Assembly: GCA_024138025.1 (NCBI GenBank)
Contig: JAMXBD010001436.1
Coordinates: 186,001-250,000, forward strand
Direction of reading: 5' to 3'
Source: Combretum micranthum
Taxonomy: Eukaryota > Streptophyta > Magnoliopsida > Myrtales > Combretaceae
Length of the DNA stretch: 64,000 bases
Shown: positions 47,150 to 59,050 of the stretch, piece after piece
Numbering within the stretch: position 1 is the stretch's first letter
Layout: every line of letters begins with the position of its first letter
Notes under the pieces: model-generated
The model's database searches: none
What the model was told of the DNA's origin: nothing
The model's input: the letters and a program-made list of their open reading frames with translations, nothing else
Made by a program: the position numbers and the translations under genes

Positions 47150-48311
47150 ATTCCATATAAAATTCTTAGTTAATGGTGTAGTATATATGGCTATCATCGA
47201 TTCTAACAGTTACACTAATGTAGAAGTAATTGCACTAAAGGGGTCCATATATGTAACTAAATAGGTATCCATTCCTATATCCCTTCTTAACCTATATTAA
47301 TGAGGTGATATTCGATGTAGTTCCTATGAGTGTATCTCACATTTTGTTGGGTTATCTTTGCTTTATTGATCGAAATGTGGATCACAATAGTTGGGATAGT
47401 ACTTGTTCAGTTTTATATAATGGAAAACAGTTTAAATTGTTTCCCATGAGTATGAGGCTATTAGGCAAACTCATTGGGAGTTGAACCCTCCTGAGAATAA
47501 GTCCTTATTGTTGAGACATGGAGTTGTGTAAACGGAAATTTCTAGTAGGCAACGGTTGTATTTATTGCATGTCAGATAGGTTTTAGGAATAGAGAGTGAG
47601 TTGTTTGTTCTAGTTGTTGTGCAACAATTGCTAGTGAAGTTTACTAACTTTTTCTTGAAGAACTTCCAAAAGGGATATATCATTTACGATAAAAAGAACA
47701 TCGAATTAATGTAATGCTTGTAGCAACTCTACCTAATAGGCCAACTTACCAAAGGAATCCTGAAGAGGCTAAAGAGTTGAAGTAATAAGTGGATGAGTTG
47801 TTAGAGAAATGGTTTGTGCATGAAAGTATGAGTCCTTATTTTATTTTAGCTTTGTTAGTGTCAAAGAAAGATGAGAATTGGCAAATGTGTGTAGATGCCG
47901 AGCTATAAATTGAATCATATTTAAGAATAGATGTCATATCCCTCATCTTGGTGACATGCTTGATGAATTACATGGTGCTCAATTATTTTCTAAGATAGAT
48001 TTAAAGAGTAGTTACCATCATACTAAAATGAAGGCTAGTGGTGAGTTGGAGACAGTTTTCAAGATAAAACATGTCATGTATGAGTGGACAATTATTCCTT
48101 TTGTCTTGTGCAATGCTCTTGGTACCTTCATGCGACTAATGAATTATGTGCTAAGGGAGTTCTTAGGAAAGTTTGTTGTTGTCTATTTTGGTGACATCTT
48201 AGTTTACAATCCTTACCTAAAGAGTCATGTTAATCATCTAAGTTTGGTCTTCATCGTATTGAGGAAGGAAAAACTTTATGCTAACAATAATAAATGTATT
48301 TTTTGTTAGAA
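47150..48311 (+). pseudogene. Protease and 5' part of reverse transcriptase (pol relic, first half)
   Basis: The protease part FLVNGVVYMAIIDSNSYTNV (near 47165-47220) has DSN where the aspartic protease motif is DSG or DTG. The reverse transcriptase follows from about 47750. In 47956-48309, LHGAQLFSKIDLKSSYHHTKMK, FVLCNALGTFMRLMNYVLR and VVVYFGDILVYN are clear. The YxDD-type catalytic pair (normally FDD) reads FGD, so one essential Asp is lost. The gene is cut at KCIFC/FLGY by solo LTR B and resumes at 55700. Dead by stops and by the lost Asp. Confidence 0.88.
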
Positions 48312-48335
48312 AGAAAAATTTTTTTCCTAGGTTAT

Positions 48336-51300
48336 TGTCAAGCCTCAAAAGGTACCATAAACGTGGTAGTCCGCTATACTCTATATCAAAGCTTAGGAAT
48401 GACTACATTAGTCATACAAAAGTTTCGATACCGGGTGTAAGGCATACTTCACAATAATAGAGGACCTTTCTTTGAAGCAAGTAGCTTAATTAGATATAAT
48501 AACTGCATTCAAGAATATAATTCACAACATAAATAACTTAAAAGTCCTTACATATCAAAGGGGCATACCCTCATCAAAACCATTACATACGTCCTTCTTA
48601 TGAAAAAGAATCACATAGGAGATTTCTATGGAAGTCTATGTCTAGAACTACTCCATGGCCTTCTCTAAAAGCTCCTTAGTCAAAAGATTAGTACCTAAGA
48701 GAAGTAACCTCTTGGCTTCAACCAAGGGAAAGGAAACTACAACAAATATCTAAGAGAGTATAAGCTTAACTTCCTTAGTGAGAGTTATTCCCAAAACAAT
48801 ATATCCATAAAAGGAAATATCAAACAAGTTATTTAAACAAGCATATGGTATGCAATAAGCACGTGAACAAACAATACATATGATTATCCAGAAACCATAT
48901 GTTTGAATGAATTTACGCCCTTCATTCGAGATTAGGTGTTCCCAGTCAATTACGATCAAATTTTTGCAAATGAGTTTTGAAGATCATACGGGCTACTACT
49001 CACCACTAAAACATGTAGATGATACCAGCTACTACTAGCCACTTGTAGATCATACCAGCTACTACTTGCCACATGCAGTACTACCGGTTTTGTCGATAAC
49101 CACTATTATGTCATTGTCTTACCAAGTGTATAATAGCGAATGCAATATGACTCACTACATGTCACGCCCCAACGGGTACCCTAAACGTGACAGTCCGCCG
49201 TACTCAATATTAAAACTTAAGAATGACTACCTCAGTCACTCAAAAGCTTTCATATTAGTACAAGGCGTATATTCACAACGAAAGAAGACCGATGGAGTTA
49301 TGCATTTTAAGATAATGGCAGCAGAACATACAAAATATTACTTAATATAATTCATTAAAATATAAAGTTCTATAACTTCTATGGGGCATTCCCCTGATAA
49401 GTTTTCATAATAATAAAGTCTTAATATGACAAGTAACTAAAACTAAAAGATTTTAAAGGAAATCTAATCTAAGTCTTCAAATAGAATTCCTTCAAAAGCT
49501 TCCCAAAATATAAGTTTTACCCGAGTAGTTAAGGTAGTCTCGGGAACAAAACAACGATCCTGTAACATCAACAATCTATTAGGGAGTAAGCATAACTAGT
49601 TTAGTGAGATAATCCTTACGTAAAAGTACTCATAATAAACATCGAAACAAGTCCATTAAGCAAGCATATGAAGTGCAAACAACCATATGATCAAACAATA
49701 CATATAATTATCCAGTTTCGTATGTAGAATGGATTTACCCCTCCATTCGGTGGTTAAGGATGATTTGAAATGGGCCCCAATCAACCTTCTTCAAATTTTG
49801 TGCGCAACTTGGGGTTCTAATGAACTGTAGTACTAGTCATCGGGCTTTCTTTACTCAAAGCGATCGATTTGGCTCAGCTACACCTTGAGGCCATATTCCT
49901 TGAACGTCCTAATTCCTCAAGATGTAGTTAGGTAGCTTACATTTCTGGTCCTACGGTGAGGAATAGTAGCAAAAATGCAAAATGATATTCAAAGTAATAT
50001 GCATGAGCAATTTAGTTTAAGAGAATTTTCAATCTGACATTAATTTATTTAAGGTGATCAATCAATATTTACACATATAACAATATACATATAGTCAATT
50101 CATATCAATCAACCAATTGAGCTCTGATATACTTATCGTTTATTCATCACACATAAGGAATCATATACATAGCTCCCATGATAACCCACATGCATATCAA
50201 TTTTTATCTTTTCCTAACATCTAGTACTCTATTCTACAAGTACATGCGCGAATACATAAAATGTAAATGGAACTCACTCGGCTATGGCGATCTTCTATTA
50301 GTCGAAGTAATCCTCAAAAAAGAGAAGATCTTGTTCCTCGTCACCTAAACAAAGAAAATACCCAAATAAGTATTTCATCCAATATCTACTTCAACCAACT
50401 AAATTTATTTTATCATTTTCGTCAAATTTCGGATGAAAAGAAATTCCAATTTAAAATGGCTATAACTTGCTTATTTTAACTCAGAATTTCGCATATTATA
50501 TGTTGTTTTCTACTAACTCAAAAAAATCTATCTATTTATAAGGTTATTTTTATGATAAAAAGTCATTTAGGTCTCGAAATAGTGAGGTATAGAACTATTA
50601 CGAAAATCCCAGCTTTCAAAACATAATTTTTTAAGCTTTTCTCCATCAAAAAATTCTTGTACAAAAATATAGGTATTTGTATAGTTGAAAAATCCTTTGA
50701 TTATATATATAGACTCATATTGTATGCATGAATTTAGTGGTATTGTCTCAACAATAATTTTTGTAAAACAATGCGTCTTAAAAGTTGGAAAAAGCTAAGA
50801 CATAAAAATTCACTTTGGAAAAATTTCTTGAATTATTATAAGTGAGTGTTTCCTTCTTTTAACTTCATTTCTTGACCTTTGAGAATAATTTAATTTTCTA
50901 GAAATAATTTTAGTCTCTTTTAAGATTCCTACAACTTTATTATAATGATTGAAAAATGTAGTTTTCTAAGCATTTCTTAGTGGTGACTAAAATTCCTTAA
51001 AGTAGTCATGTTTATGTGTTCTTAATTTTTCCTAAAGTTAGTTTTCATTTAAATAAATAATAATAATGTTCTTCTAAGTTATTTACTAATTTTATTTCCT
51101 AAGTGAGACTTTTCCCTAAAAGGTTATTCTTTAATGATTTTGTAAAACTTGTCTAGACCTTAGTATTTTAGAGTATTGATGGAAAACTTCAATAAATGAG
51201 TTTAAGAAAAACCTTTGTTAAACAATGATTTACCAATATCAAGTTTTAAAGAAACTTTCTTATTTCGTTGCTCATTAACTTTACTTTATGTATTCCTTGA

Positions 51301-54300
51301 TGAAATCCCATTTAGTATTATTACTAAAAACTTGTGATGAACTTATCTAAATTTTGGAAAAGATTTGTTAAGATAAAACTTTAAGTTTTTATGGAAAACT
51401 CATTTTCTAGATGACAAAAATATATTTTTAAAGAGAGTTCCTATTTTTCTTTATTTAAGAAAACTTCTTTTATTTTTGTTAAGACAATATCAACAATATC
51501 AACATGTTCATGCATGGTTATGAATACGTAGATATGAGAAATATAACAATATCACATAATAAGATAAGATATATATAAGAATAAATATGAACATAATAAT
51601 AAGGTCAAATATTGGAGCCTTAGCTTCATCAAGGCTTTTTGGAACTAAGAATAGACTAGTTCCAAAAAAAAAAATAAAAAGAAAGAAAAGAAAAGCATAA
51701 TAATAAGATGTTAGATTAGTGAGCACTTAGACTCTAAGAAATATATAGATATACATATATATAAAATAAAATATAGAAGTTAGATTAGAGCAAATAATAA
51801 TAACAATAATAACATAATGGAAATTTAGACATGAACAAGAATAAAACATGATCATATTGTTGCTTCCTTAACACTATGGTCTTAGGAAACACACATTATG
51901 GTCATGTAATGTTGTATGACATGAATAAAAATATGGTTTAGAACTTTTAGCTAAGGTAGGTGATGGTGTGTATAGAAATTCTCTTAAAGAGAAATGAGTG
52001 GTTTATGGAGATGGAAAGGAAAGAAGTATTTGAGAGGAAAATTGTAAAAAGAGGGTTTGAGAAATAATTTTGCGAGAGTTTTGTTAAGGTAAGAAAGTGT
52101 AGGAAGAGAATGAAGGAGGGAAGGGGTATTTATAGAGTTTTGGAGTGCAATATTAGTGTGATTAAAATTAAATAAAATGAAGATGGAAAGGACAAGAGGG
52201 GGCACCGGTTTTGCATAAATGAAGGGGATAAATTGATTTATATTGCTGTTTTATAATAAAAAGAAATAATGTGTAAGGTATGATGTGAATAAAGTTGTTT
52301 GGGGAAGGTAAATTGTAAGGTATAGGTATAGTAGTGTATAAGAATAGATTATAAGAAAAAGTAGAGATAGTGAAATAGTAATAAATAGTAGAAATAGTAT
52401 TATGAATAGTAGAGTAGACAAGTTAATTACCGGTAATAAAGAAAAAATTCGTAGACGGCCTATAGCTGATATTTTTAGTTACCGAAAAATTCTAAAACTG
52501 ATATTTTTAAAAACCTTATATTTTTAAAAACCTTATATTTTTATGAGTTTAATAGTATTGTTAGAATATTTTCACCATCCGGTATACTAGGGCACGATTT
52601 TTGAAAACTAATCCCATTCGGATCCGAAACATATTAGAAATTAACGAATATGATATCATTAAGCTTTCCTCTATTATTACGAACTATTATCCATAATTAT
52701 CTTAATTTCGTTATTTAGGGGTTAAGAACGCAATATTGCCGGATCTAGATTTACTAGACTTAACATAAAACTAGGTTGACTTTAGGGTTCCAGTTTGACT
52801 TCCGGTTATTAGGATTTACTTATATTTACCGAAAAATCTAGGGGCTTACACCACATGATATGCACGAATCAATTAATTTATTTCTTGACATGTGGTTAAG
52901 GCATCTTAAAAGAGATCATAGAATTTGTAGACACTCCATCTTGATAATAAAACACGAATTTAATTAACAACAATTTGAGTCTTGATATGCTTAGTATGCT
53001 TTCAACCAACATTATGATGCACATTCCATTTTTATCTTTTTCCTACTTCTAGTGTATTTAGCTACAAGCATAAACGAGTACAAAAATTAAGGAAGTAAAC
53101 TCACTCAACCATATCTTGGGACAAATCTACTAGTCAAAATAGTCAATGGGGTAATGGACTTCTCCTTCCTCAACATCTAAATAAAAAAAAAATCTAAAAT
53201 GATTAGTTAATAGAAGTTTTATTTAAACTTTCTAATTCTATCTTACTATTTTCATCATAATTCAGATTAGGGGAAATTTCAACTTAAAATGATCATATCT
53301 TGCTCATTTTAACTCGGAATTTCGCGTATCAGTAGTCGTTTTCTACCTACTTAGAAAGATATATCAATTTCTAAGGTTATTTTTAACATTTAAAGCCATT
53401 TATGTTTCGAAATGGGTTGGCATAGATCCGACCTAAAAGTTCCAGCCCTTAAGTTTACATTTTTCCAAGTTCTATTTCACCTAAAAACCTCATAATTAGC
53501 ACAGAGATACTTATATATTTGAAAATCATTTAATATCAATATAAAATCATATCATATGCATGATTCTAGTGATGTTACCCAAAAAGTGATTTTACATAAA
53601 ACAATTTATTTTATAAGTTCGAAAAGTTAAGTTTACAAAAATTCTCTTTTTGAGTTGTTGGAAGAAAGTTAAAATTTTTAGTTTGTTGTAGGTGAGTGTC
53701 TAATTATTATAAATATTATTTCTATATTTTCTTACTTTACAAAGAGGAATTCATTTCTTAAAACTTGGTTCTCTAAGTTGTATACCAATTTTATTCCTAA
53801 GTGGATTTCATCTAGTGAGTGGATTTTATGTTTGTCTTAGAAAAATTATTTTGTTCATGGCTTTTATTCATATATGCCATATAAATAAGTTTTTTTAAGG
53901 AAATATTGCATAAAAAAGAATTATCAACATTAAGAAATTATGATAAGTTTATTTTAATATTCGTAAAGAGTGTAGTTGAATATTTATCCTAAATCTTAAT
54001 GAAAATTCCTCCTAAGTGTTGAAAATTATTGCTCTTGATAGTCTAGTTTCGTTTTTAAGTAAAAGAAAACATTCCATATTTTTATTTTGAAAACTTTACT
54101 AAGATAAAAATATCACTTAATGTCCATGCATGAATATGAGTTTAATAATTATGTTACGAGATAAATATAGATTCATGTAGAAAATAAGGGAATAGAAAAT
54201 CAAACGAGCAATTATAAGAACAAAAGTATGGAAATCTTAACTTGTTATAAAGACTTCCTGAAACTTAGAAATGGACAAGCTCCATAAAAATAAGAAAAAC

Positions 54301-55694
54301 ATAAGAAAAACTTAAAGAAAAGAAAAAGAAAGAAAACTATGGAAGTCTTAGATTTTATTCAAGTCTTTCCGGGACTTAGAAATGGACAAAACCTATAATG
54401 AAAAGCAACAAAATAATAAGAAAACATGGGAGTCTTAAATTCATATCAGGGCTCCCCAGGACTTAGATTATGGACAAGTCCTCTTTTGTTTTGACTTGAT
54501 TAAGGAGAAGTGTAAGGTTAGAAATTGACTAGTCTTATTTATTTAGCATGAAATAAGAGATGAGCAAGGAATAAAAGCAATAATAAGAAGTTAGATTAGT
54601 GAGCTTTAGGCTCTAAAAATATATATACATATTTTTACATAATAACATATAGAAAGTGATGTTAGGAGCATGAATATGACATAACATAAATTTAACATAG
54701 ATTTACACAAGACATGAACATGATGTTGTTTCTATGATTTCATTCCTTAACATAAGCTCATGGCGATGTGTTGAAATCATAACATACATGATGTTCATGT
54801 TATGTTTTCATAAACTAAGGAGATGGTTTAAGTGTTTACCTAATATAAATGAAGATGGATGATAGATGGGTAAAAGAAAAATTTGTGAAAATCACTTTTG
54901 AAGAGGGAGAGGAGACCCAAGGTTTGAAAGAAAAAGAGAGAGAGTTTTATTATGAAATGAAAGTGTGTGTAAAGAATGAAGGAGGGAGAAAGTATTTATA
55001 GAGTTTTTGAGTGAAAATTTGTATGAATTAAATTAAATGAAAATGAAATAAAATTAGATAGATAGATGGAGGGGGTATCAACCATGAGAGAAGAGAGGGA
55101 GAGAAATTGATTAAAAAATAATTTTTATAATGAAAAGTAAGTAATATGTAAGATAAGTTATGTATAAAATAGTATTGAAAAAGAAAATGTAAGAAATAAG
55201 TATGTAGGTTATAAGAATAGGTAGAGATAGAGAAATAATAATGAATAGTAGTAAATAATAAAGTGAATAGGAAACAAGACAAATAAATTACTGATAGTAA
55301 GGAAATACGTGTAAACGACCTATATATGATGTTTTTAGAAGCTAAAAAATTTTATAACTTATATTTTATGATTCCTCTCCTTATTATCAATCTAAGTATA
55401 TTGTCAGAATATTTTCACCATTTTGCATGCCAGGACCTTGTTTTAAGAAACTGCTCTCGTTTGGATGCGAAACCATAGAATTTTTTACGAATATGATCTT
55501 TTTAGTTATAAGAAATTATTTCGAACTATAATCCAAGGTTATCTCGTTTTTACTATTTTAGTGTTTTATGTACGGATTACCGGATCTAACTTCACTAAGA
55601 CTTGTTATTGACCTAGGTTGGCTTTAGGGTTCCACTTTGACTTTTGGTTCTAAGGTTTGTGCATAAAACTTAATCATAAATCCATGGATCTACT
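48336..55694 (+). mobile_element. Solo LTR B, split by solo LTR C, inside the reverse transcriptase
   Basis: The head TGTCAAGCCTCAAAAGGTAC lines up with those of LTRs A and C (ACGTGGTAGTCCGC versus ACGTGACAGTCCGCC). The tail (GGTTGGCTTTAGGGTTCCA.., ..CCATGGATCTACT) lines up with the tail of C. Flanks GTTAT (48331-48335) and ATTAT (55695-55699) agree at 4 of 5. Leaving out LTR C and its duplication gives about 3663 bp, close to A (3845) and C (3691). The reverse-transcriptase reading is interrupted at 48335 and resumes at 55700 after a one-base frameshift, which confirms the insertion limits independently. Confidence 0.85.
49160..52850 (+). mobile_element. Solo LTR C nested in solo LTR B
   Basis: Starts TGTCACGCCCCAACGGGTAC, ends ..CGAAAAATCTAGGGGCTTACA, 3691 bp. 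Flanks CTACA (49155-49159) and CCACA (52851-52855) agree at 4 of 5. No coding region. It is the same family as A and B. Confidence 0.85.
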
Positions 55695-55699
55695 ATTAT

Positions 55700-56340
55700 G
55701 TTGTTTTTTGATAGGTATCCGTGATGATGAGAAGAAGATTAAAGTCATCATTGAATGGCTTAATCTTGCTAACGTTTCTAAGGTTTGTAGTTTTCACGGA
55801 CTTGCTTCCTTTTATGGGAAATTTATTAAGAATTTCAGTATTATTCAAAGCCTTTCACAGGATTAACCAAGAAAGGGTTCCATTTTGGTGGAATCAAGTA
55901 GCTTAGCAAAGTTTTGATTTGATTACGTAAAAGTTAACTTCAGTGCGTATTCTAATACTTCTAGATTTTAATGAGGTTTTTGAACCGGAGTATGATGCTT
56001 CAAATGTTGGTGTTGGTGTTGTAATGATGCAAGAGGAGGATCTTATATCTTGTTTTAGTGAGAAACTTCATGGAGTGGTAGTGAATTATCCTATCTATGA
56101 TAAGGAGTTATATTATTTGGTTTGAGCTGTTAAGGTATGGCAACATTATCTCTTACCAAAAGAGTTTATTATTTTACTAACCATGAGTTTCTTAATTATC
56201 TTAAAGGCTAAAACAATTTGTTTAAGAGGCATGCTCAATGGGTAGAATTTTTGGAGACATTTGCATATACTAATAAATATAAGAAAGGTAACACTAATGT
56301 TGTAGTTGATGGTCCATCTAGAAGACATGTTTTGTTGAAT
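55700..56340 (+). pseudogene. 3' part of reverse transcriptase and RNase H (pol relic)
   Basis: 55712-55860 completes the reverse transcriptase (GIRDDEKKIKVIIEWL, VCSFHGLASFYGKFIKNFS). The RNase H follows: FEPEYDASNVGVGVVMMQ (55980-56032, the catalytic-Asp region), CFSEKLHGVVVNYPIYDKELYYLV, WQHYLLPKEF and [11 protein letters not shown]. It is broken by a frameshift near 55866 and by stops. Confidence 0.85.
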
Positions 56341-56499
56341 TATATGTAAGCTAAATTATTGGGATTTGACCAAATTGTGGGATACTGCCAACAAGTTGTT
56401 TGCACAGATTGTAGTAATGGGAAATCCATGTGTGGTTATCACATGATGGATGGTTACTTGCTTAGATATTAAAAGTTGTATATTCCATAAGGTTCTATG

Positions 56500-57640
56500 C
56501 ATGAGATGTTAGTTCATGAAGCTCATGCTTGAGGTCTTTTTGGAAATTTTGGTAAGCATTAAAATCTAGATGCATTCTTTGGTAATTTTTATTGGCTTGG
56601 TATGGCTAGGAATGTTTATGAGGTTGTCGAGAGTTGTTTTATGTGCAAAAAGGCTGAGAGTAGAAGTAAACCACAAGGTTTGTATGTGCTACTGCCTATT
56701 CCTACCAGACCTTAAGTAGAGTTGAGAATGGATTTTGTTGTGGGACTTCTTAGAACTCAATGGAATATTATTCTATTTTTGGTATTGGTCAATAGATTTA
56801 GTAAAATGGCATGTTTTATTCCTTGCCACAAGACTAATGATGTTATGTATATTGCAAATTTATTTATGCAAGAGGCAATTCCATTATTTTCAAATCAAGA
56901 CGTTAAGCTCTTCTGTTAGTTTTGGGAGACTTTGTAGACATGTATGGGAATAAAGTTGTTGAGTAGTACCACTTGTCATCTACACACTAATGGGCAGACT
57001 AAAGTGGTTAATAGAACTTTAGATGCATTGTTGAGAGGGACAGTTGGGAAGAATTTGAATGATTGAGATTATTGCTTACCTATTGTAGAGTTTGCTTATA
57101 ATCATTTGGTTCACCCATGCTATAGGAAAGATACCTTTTGAAGTAGATTATGGTTTCAATCCTAACTTACAGTTAGATTTATTACCTAAACCCTCTATAA
57201 TGAGGATGATAAAAGTAGTATAGAAAAAGTGAGCAGATACAACAGGTACACCAAAGGGTTTATGATCATCTAAAAAAAACCAAACTAATAAAATTAAGCA
57301 GAGTAAGGACAGGGAAAGACAAAGAATTATATTTTAGCCTTGAGATTTGGTATGGGTTCATCTCAAGAAGGATGGATTTCCTAGGAAGAGGGGATAGAAG
57401 TTAGCTCCTGAATTAAAGGCTCTTTCAAAATAGTGGAGCGTGTTAATAATAATGCATATAAAGTCAACTTACCAAATGATTTTAGTAGAGTTTCAACAAC
57501 TTTAAATGTTGTAGATTTGTCACCTTATGTATCTAATGAGTTTGATTTAAATTTAAGGGAAAATCTCCAAGAGATTAGGGGAGATGATTGGAATCATGGG
57601 TCTATTGGTCCTATTACACGAGCTCGAGATATGGGAATGT
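56500..57640 (+). pseudogene. Integrase and C-terminal end of pol
   Basis: The HHCC zinc-binding part (LHEAHA near 56510 and CFMCKKAES near 56640) precedes the integrase core. MDFVVGLLRTQWN (56730) keeps the first catalytic Asp. The second motif, usually SDRD, reads SNQD (56890), and GQTEVVNR reads [10 protein letters not shown] (56992-57018), losing the catalytic Glu. The end piece (57433-57642: NNAYKVNLPND, STTLNVVDLSPY, IGPITRAR) runs into the 3' LTR. Stops occur throughout, so no active integrase is possible. Confidence 0.87.
57571..57584 (+). promoter_or_regulatory. Polypurine tract of the Ty3/gypsy element
   Basis: GAGATTAGGGGAGA directly precedes the TG of the 3' LTR at 57585, where the plus-strand primer of reverse transcription is expected. 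It overlaps the pol reading. Confidence 0.65.
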
Positions 57641-58566
57641 AAAACTTAGTTCAGCGAGTCTTATTTGAAGTACCATCCAAAGATAAATGTGATTTATTTC
57701 ATAATTACTTAATTAATTTTGTAGGAACATATGGCTTGGTATGTATTAGAGAAGATAAAATGGAGATAAGAAAGGAACATGACAAAAAAATTCCATAGGG
57801 GTCACCACATGACGTGCTTAAGACCGCATAATGCATTTTGCAAGAGCTAGTAAGAGCCATTGATAGCCATGTTGATAGTTAAGCCTCGTGCTTAGGACCA
57901 TGCATCGAACCATGACCCGTGTTAAAGGTCGTATTAACCTACAAAAATATGTGGTGGAAAACCCAATGAAAACTATGGCTTGGCCTACGATTTGTGGCTA
58001 AGGCTATGTGAGCCTAGAAATCTATTAAAGATGGGAGTTGAGAGGGACGCGTCCTCATCTACAGCCCATGCTTGAGGTTGTGCCATTCTAGAATTTTTGC
58101 CTTGATAAAGACTCGATAAGTCCACACCCTATGCCATGTCCTGTTGCTTGGATTGTAAGTAGTCTGACAATTTTAGTTATTTTTTTAGATTAATTATTAA
58201 ATCGACTAATTTTCCCTTTGCCCTAATTGTTAGATATGAAAGGGATTTATTAAGCGTTGCTTAAGCATCCTTTGACACTTTTGAATATTGAATAAACTTC
58301 AGAGCTTTATGACCCTTTTTTGTCATTCGATCTTATTGAGTGGTAGAAACCATTTGTTGTTTTGTTCATCATATGTCATATCAACCAATTTAAACAACTA
58401 GTTTAATCCATTCTTGGTGCGTAATATCTTGGAAACTAATTGTTCACATCCTTTATGTTTAGTTTTCTTTGAATGTTAAACAAAATATATAATAATATAT
58501 TATTACTGGAGCATGGTTGAGAGATTTTCTATGAATGTATTGTATATAGAATTTCTTCTCGTATCA
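57585..58566 (+). repeat. 3' LTR of the Ty3/gypsy element
   Basis: 982 bp, starting TGATTGGAATCATGGG and ending ..TTCTCGTATCA. It pairs with the 5' LTR over its length with many substitutions and small indels. Its first ~60 bases encode the last residues of pol. Confidence 0.9.
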
Positions 58567-58571
58567 CTCTT

Positions 58572-59050
58572 TGATTCACACATGCACCAATTTCTTCCAC
58601 AACATCATCTTCACCTATCCCTTACCCCTTGTATTTGAAAGGATATTCAACACATGAACTAATATCTTCTTCGTAGACTATCTATTCATCATCTAATGAT
58701 ATATCTTTAATAGTGAAACCATTAATGCTATCAATTTTCTTTTAAGTGTATTTATTAATTTCAAGTTATACATTAAAAACACTAAGTCATTCTTTTTTTT
58801 TTTTTTTTTTTGCGTAACTTATTCTTCTTTTTTGTATGATCTTAAAAATTAAAAGAATTATTTATAAGATTGATAACACCACTAACATAAAATAGATAAT
58901 ACAATTGCACCATACCTTTCAAATGCACTCTAGTTATGCTTCTCTTTCTAAAGCTTTTTTGTCTTTTGCTAACTTTGTAGCTTCAATACCAAACATTCCT
59001 CTAGCATCCTTAATTTTTCTAAGTTTGTTGCTTATCACTAAATTGGATTT
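58572..59050 (-). pseudogene. hAT (DUF659-type) transposase C-terminal fragment
   Basis: On the minus strand, 59020-58930 gives KLRKIKDARGMFGIEATKLAKDKKALE, resembling the segment before the hAT dimerisation region in DUF659-type transposases (..AEGLFG..). 58790-58575 gives an FNVxLEINKYT / INGFTIKDISLDDExIVYEED series like the region after it. Stops are frequent, the central dimerisation motif is missing, and a T18 run (58795-58812) lies between. The gypsy element sits directly against it. Moderate support. Confidence 0.45.

Larger units (their letters stand above)
44937..58566 (+). mobile_element. Ty3/gypsy retrotransposon, complete outline but dead, with nested solo LTRs
   Basis: Two LTRs (44937-45883 and 57585-58566) flank an internal region with primer-binding site, gag, protease, reverse transcriptase, RNase H, integrase and polypurine tract in Ty3/gypsy order. 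CTCTT lies directly outside both ends (44932-44936 and 58567-58571), a perfect 5-bp duplication. Of the 13.6 kb, 7.36 kb is later insertion (48336-55694), so the element proper is about 6.3 kb. The LTRs differ at many positions and every gene has stops, so the insertion is old. As in related elements, pol runs into the 3' LTR (IGPITRAR motif). Confidence 0.92.

Noticed and set aside
55028..55282. 84-codon minus-strand frame, Phe/Tyr/Leu-rich
   Set aside because: Inside solo LTR B, low-complexity, without family resemblance.
44937..58566. An endogenous pararetrovirus instead of a Ty3/gypsy element
   Set aside because: There are two LTRs, a 5-bp target duplication and an integrase, and no movement-protein-like reading.
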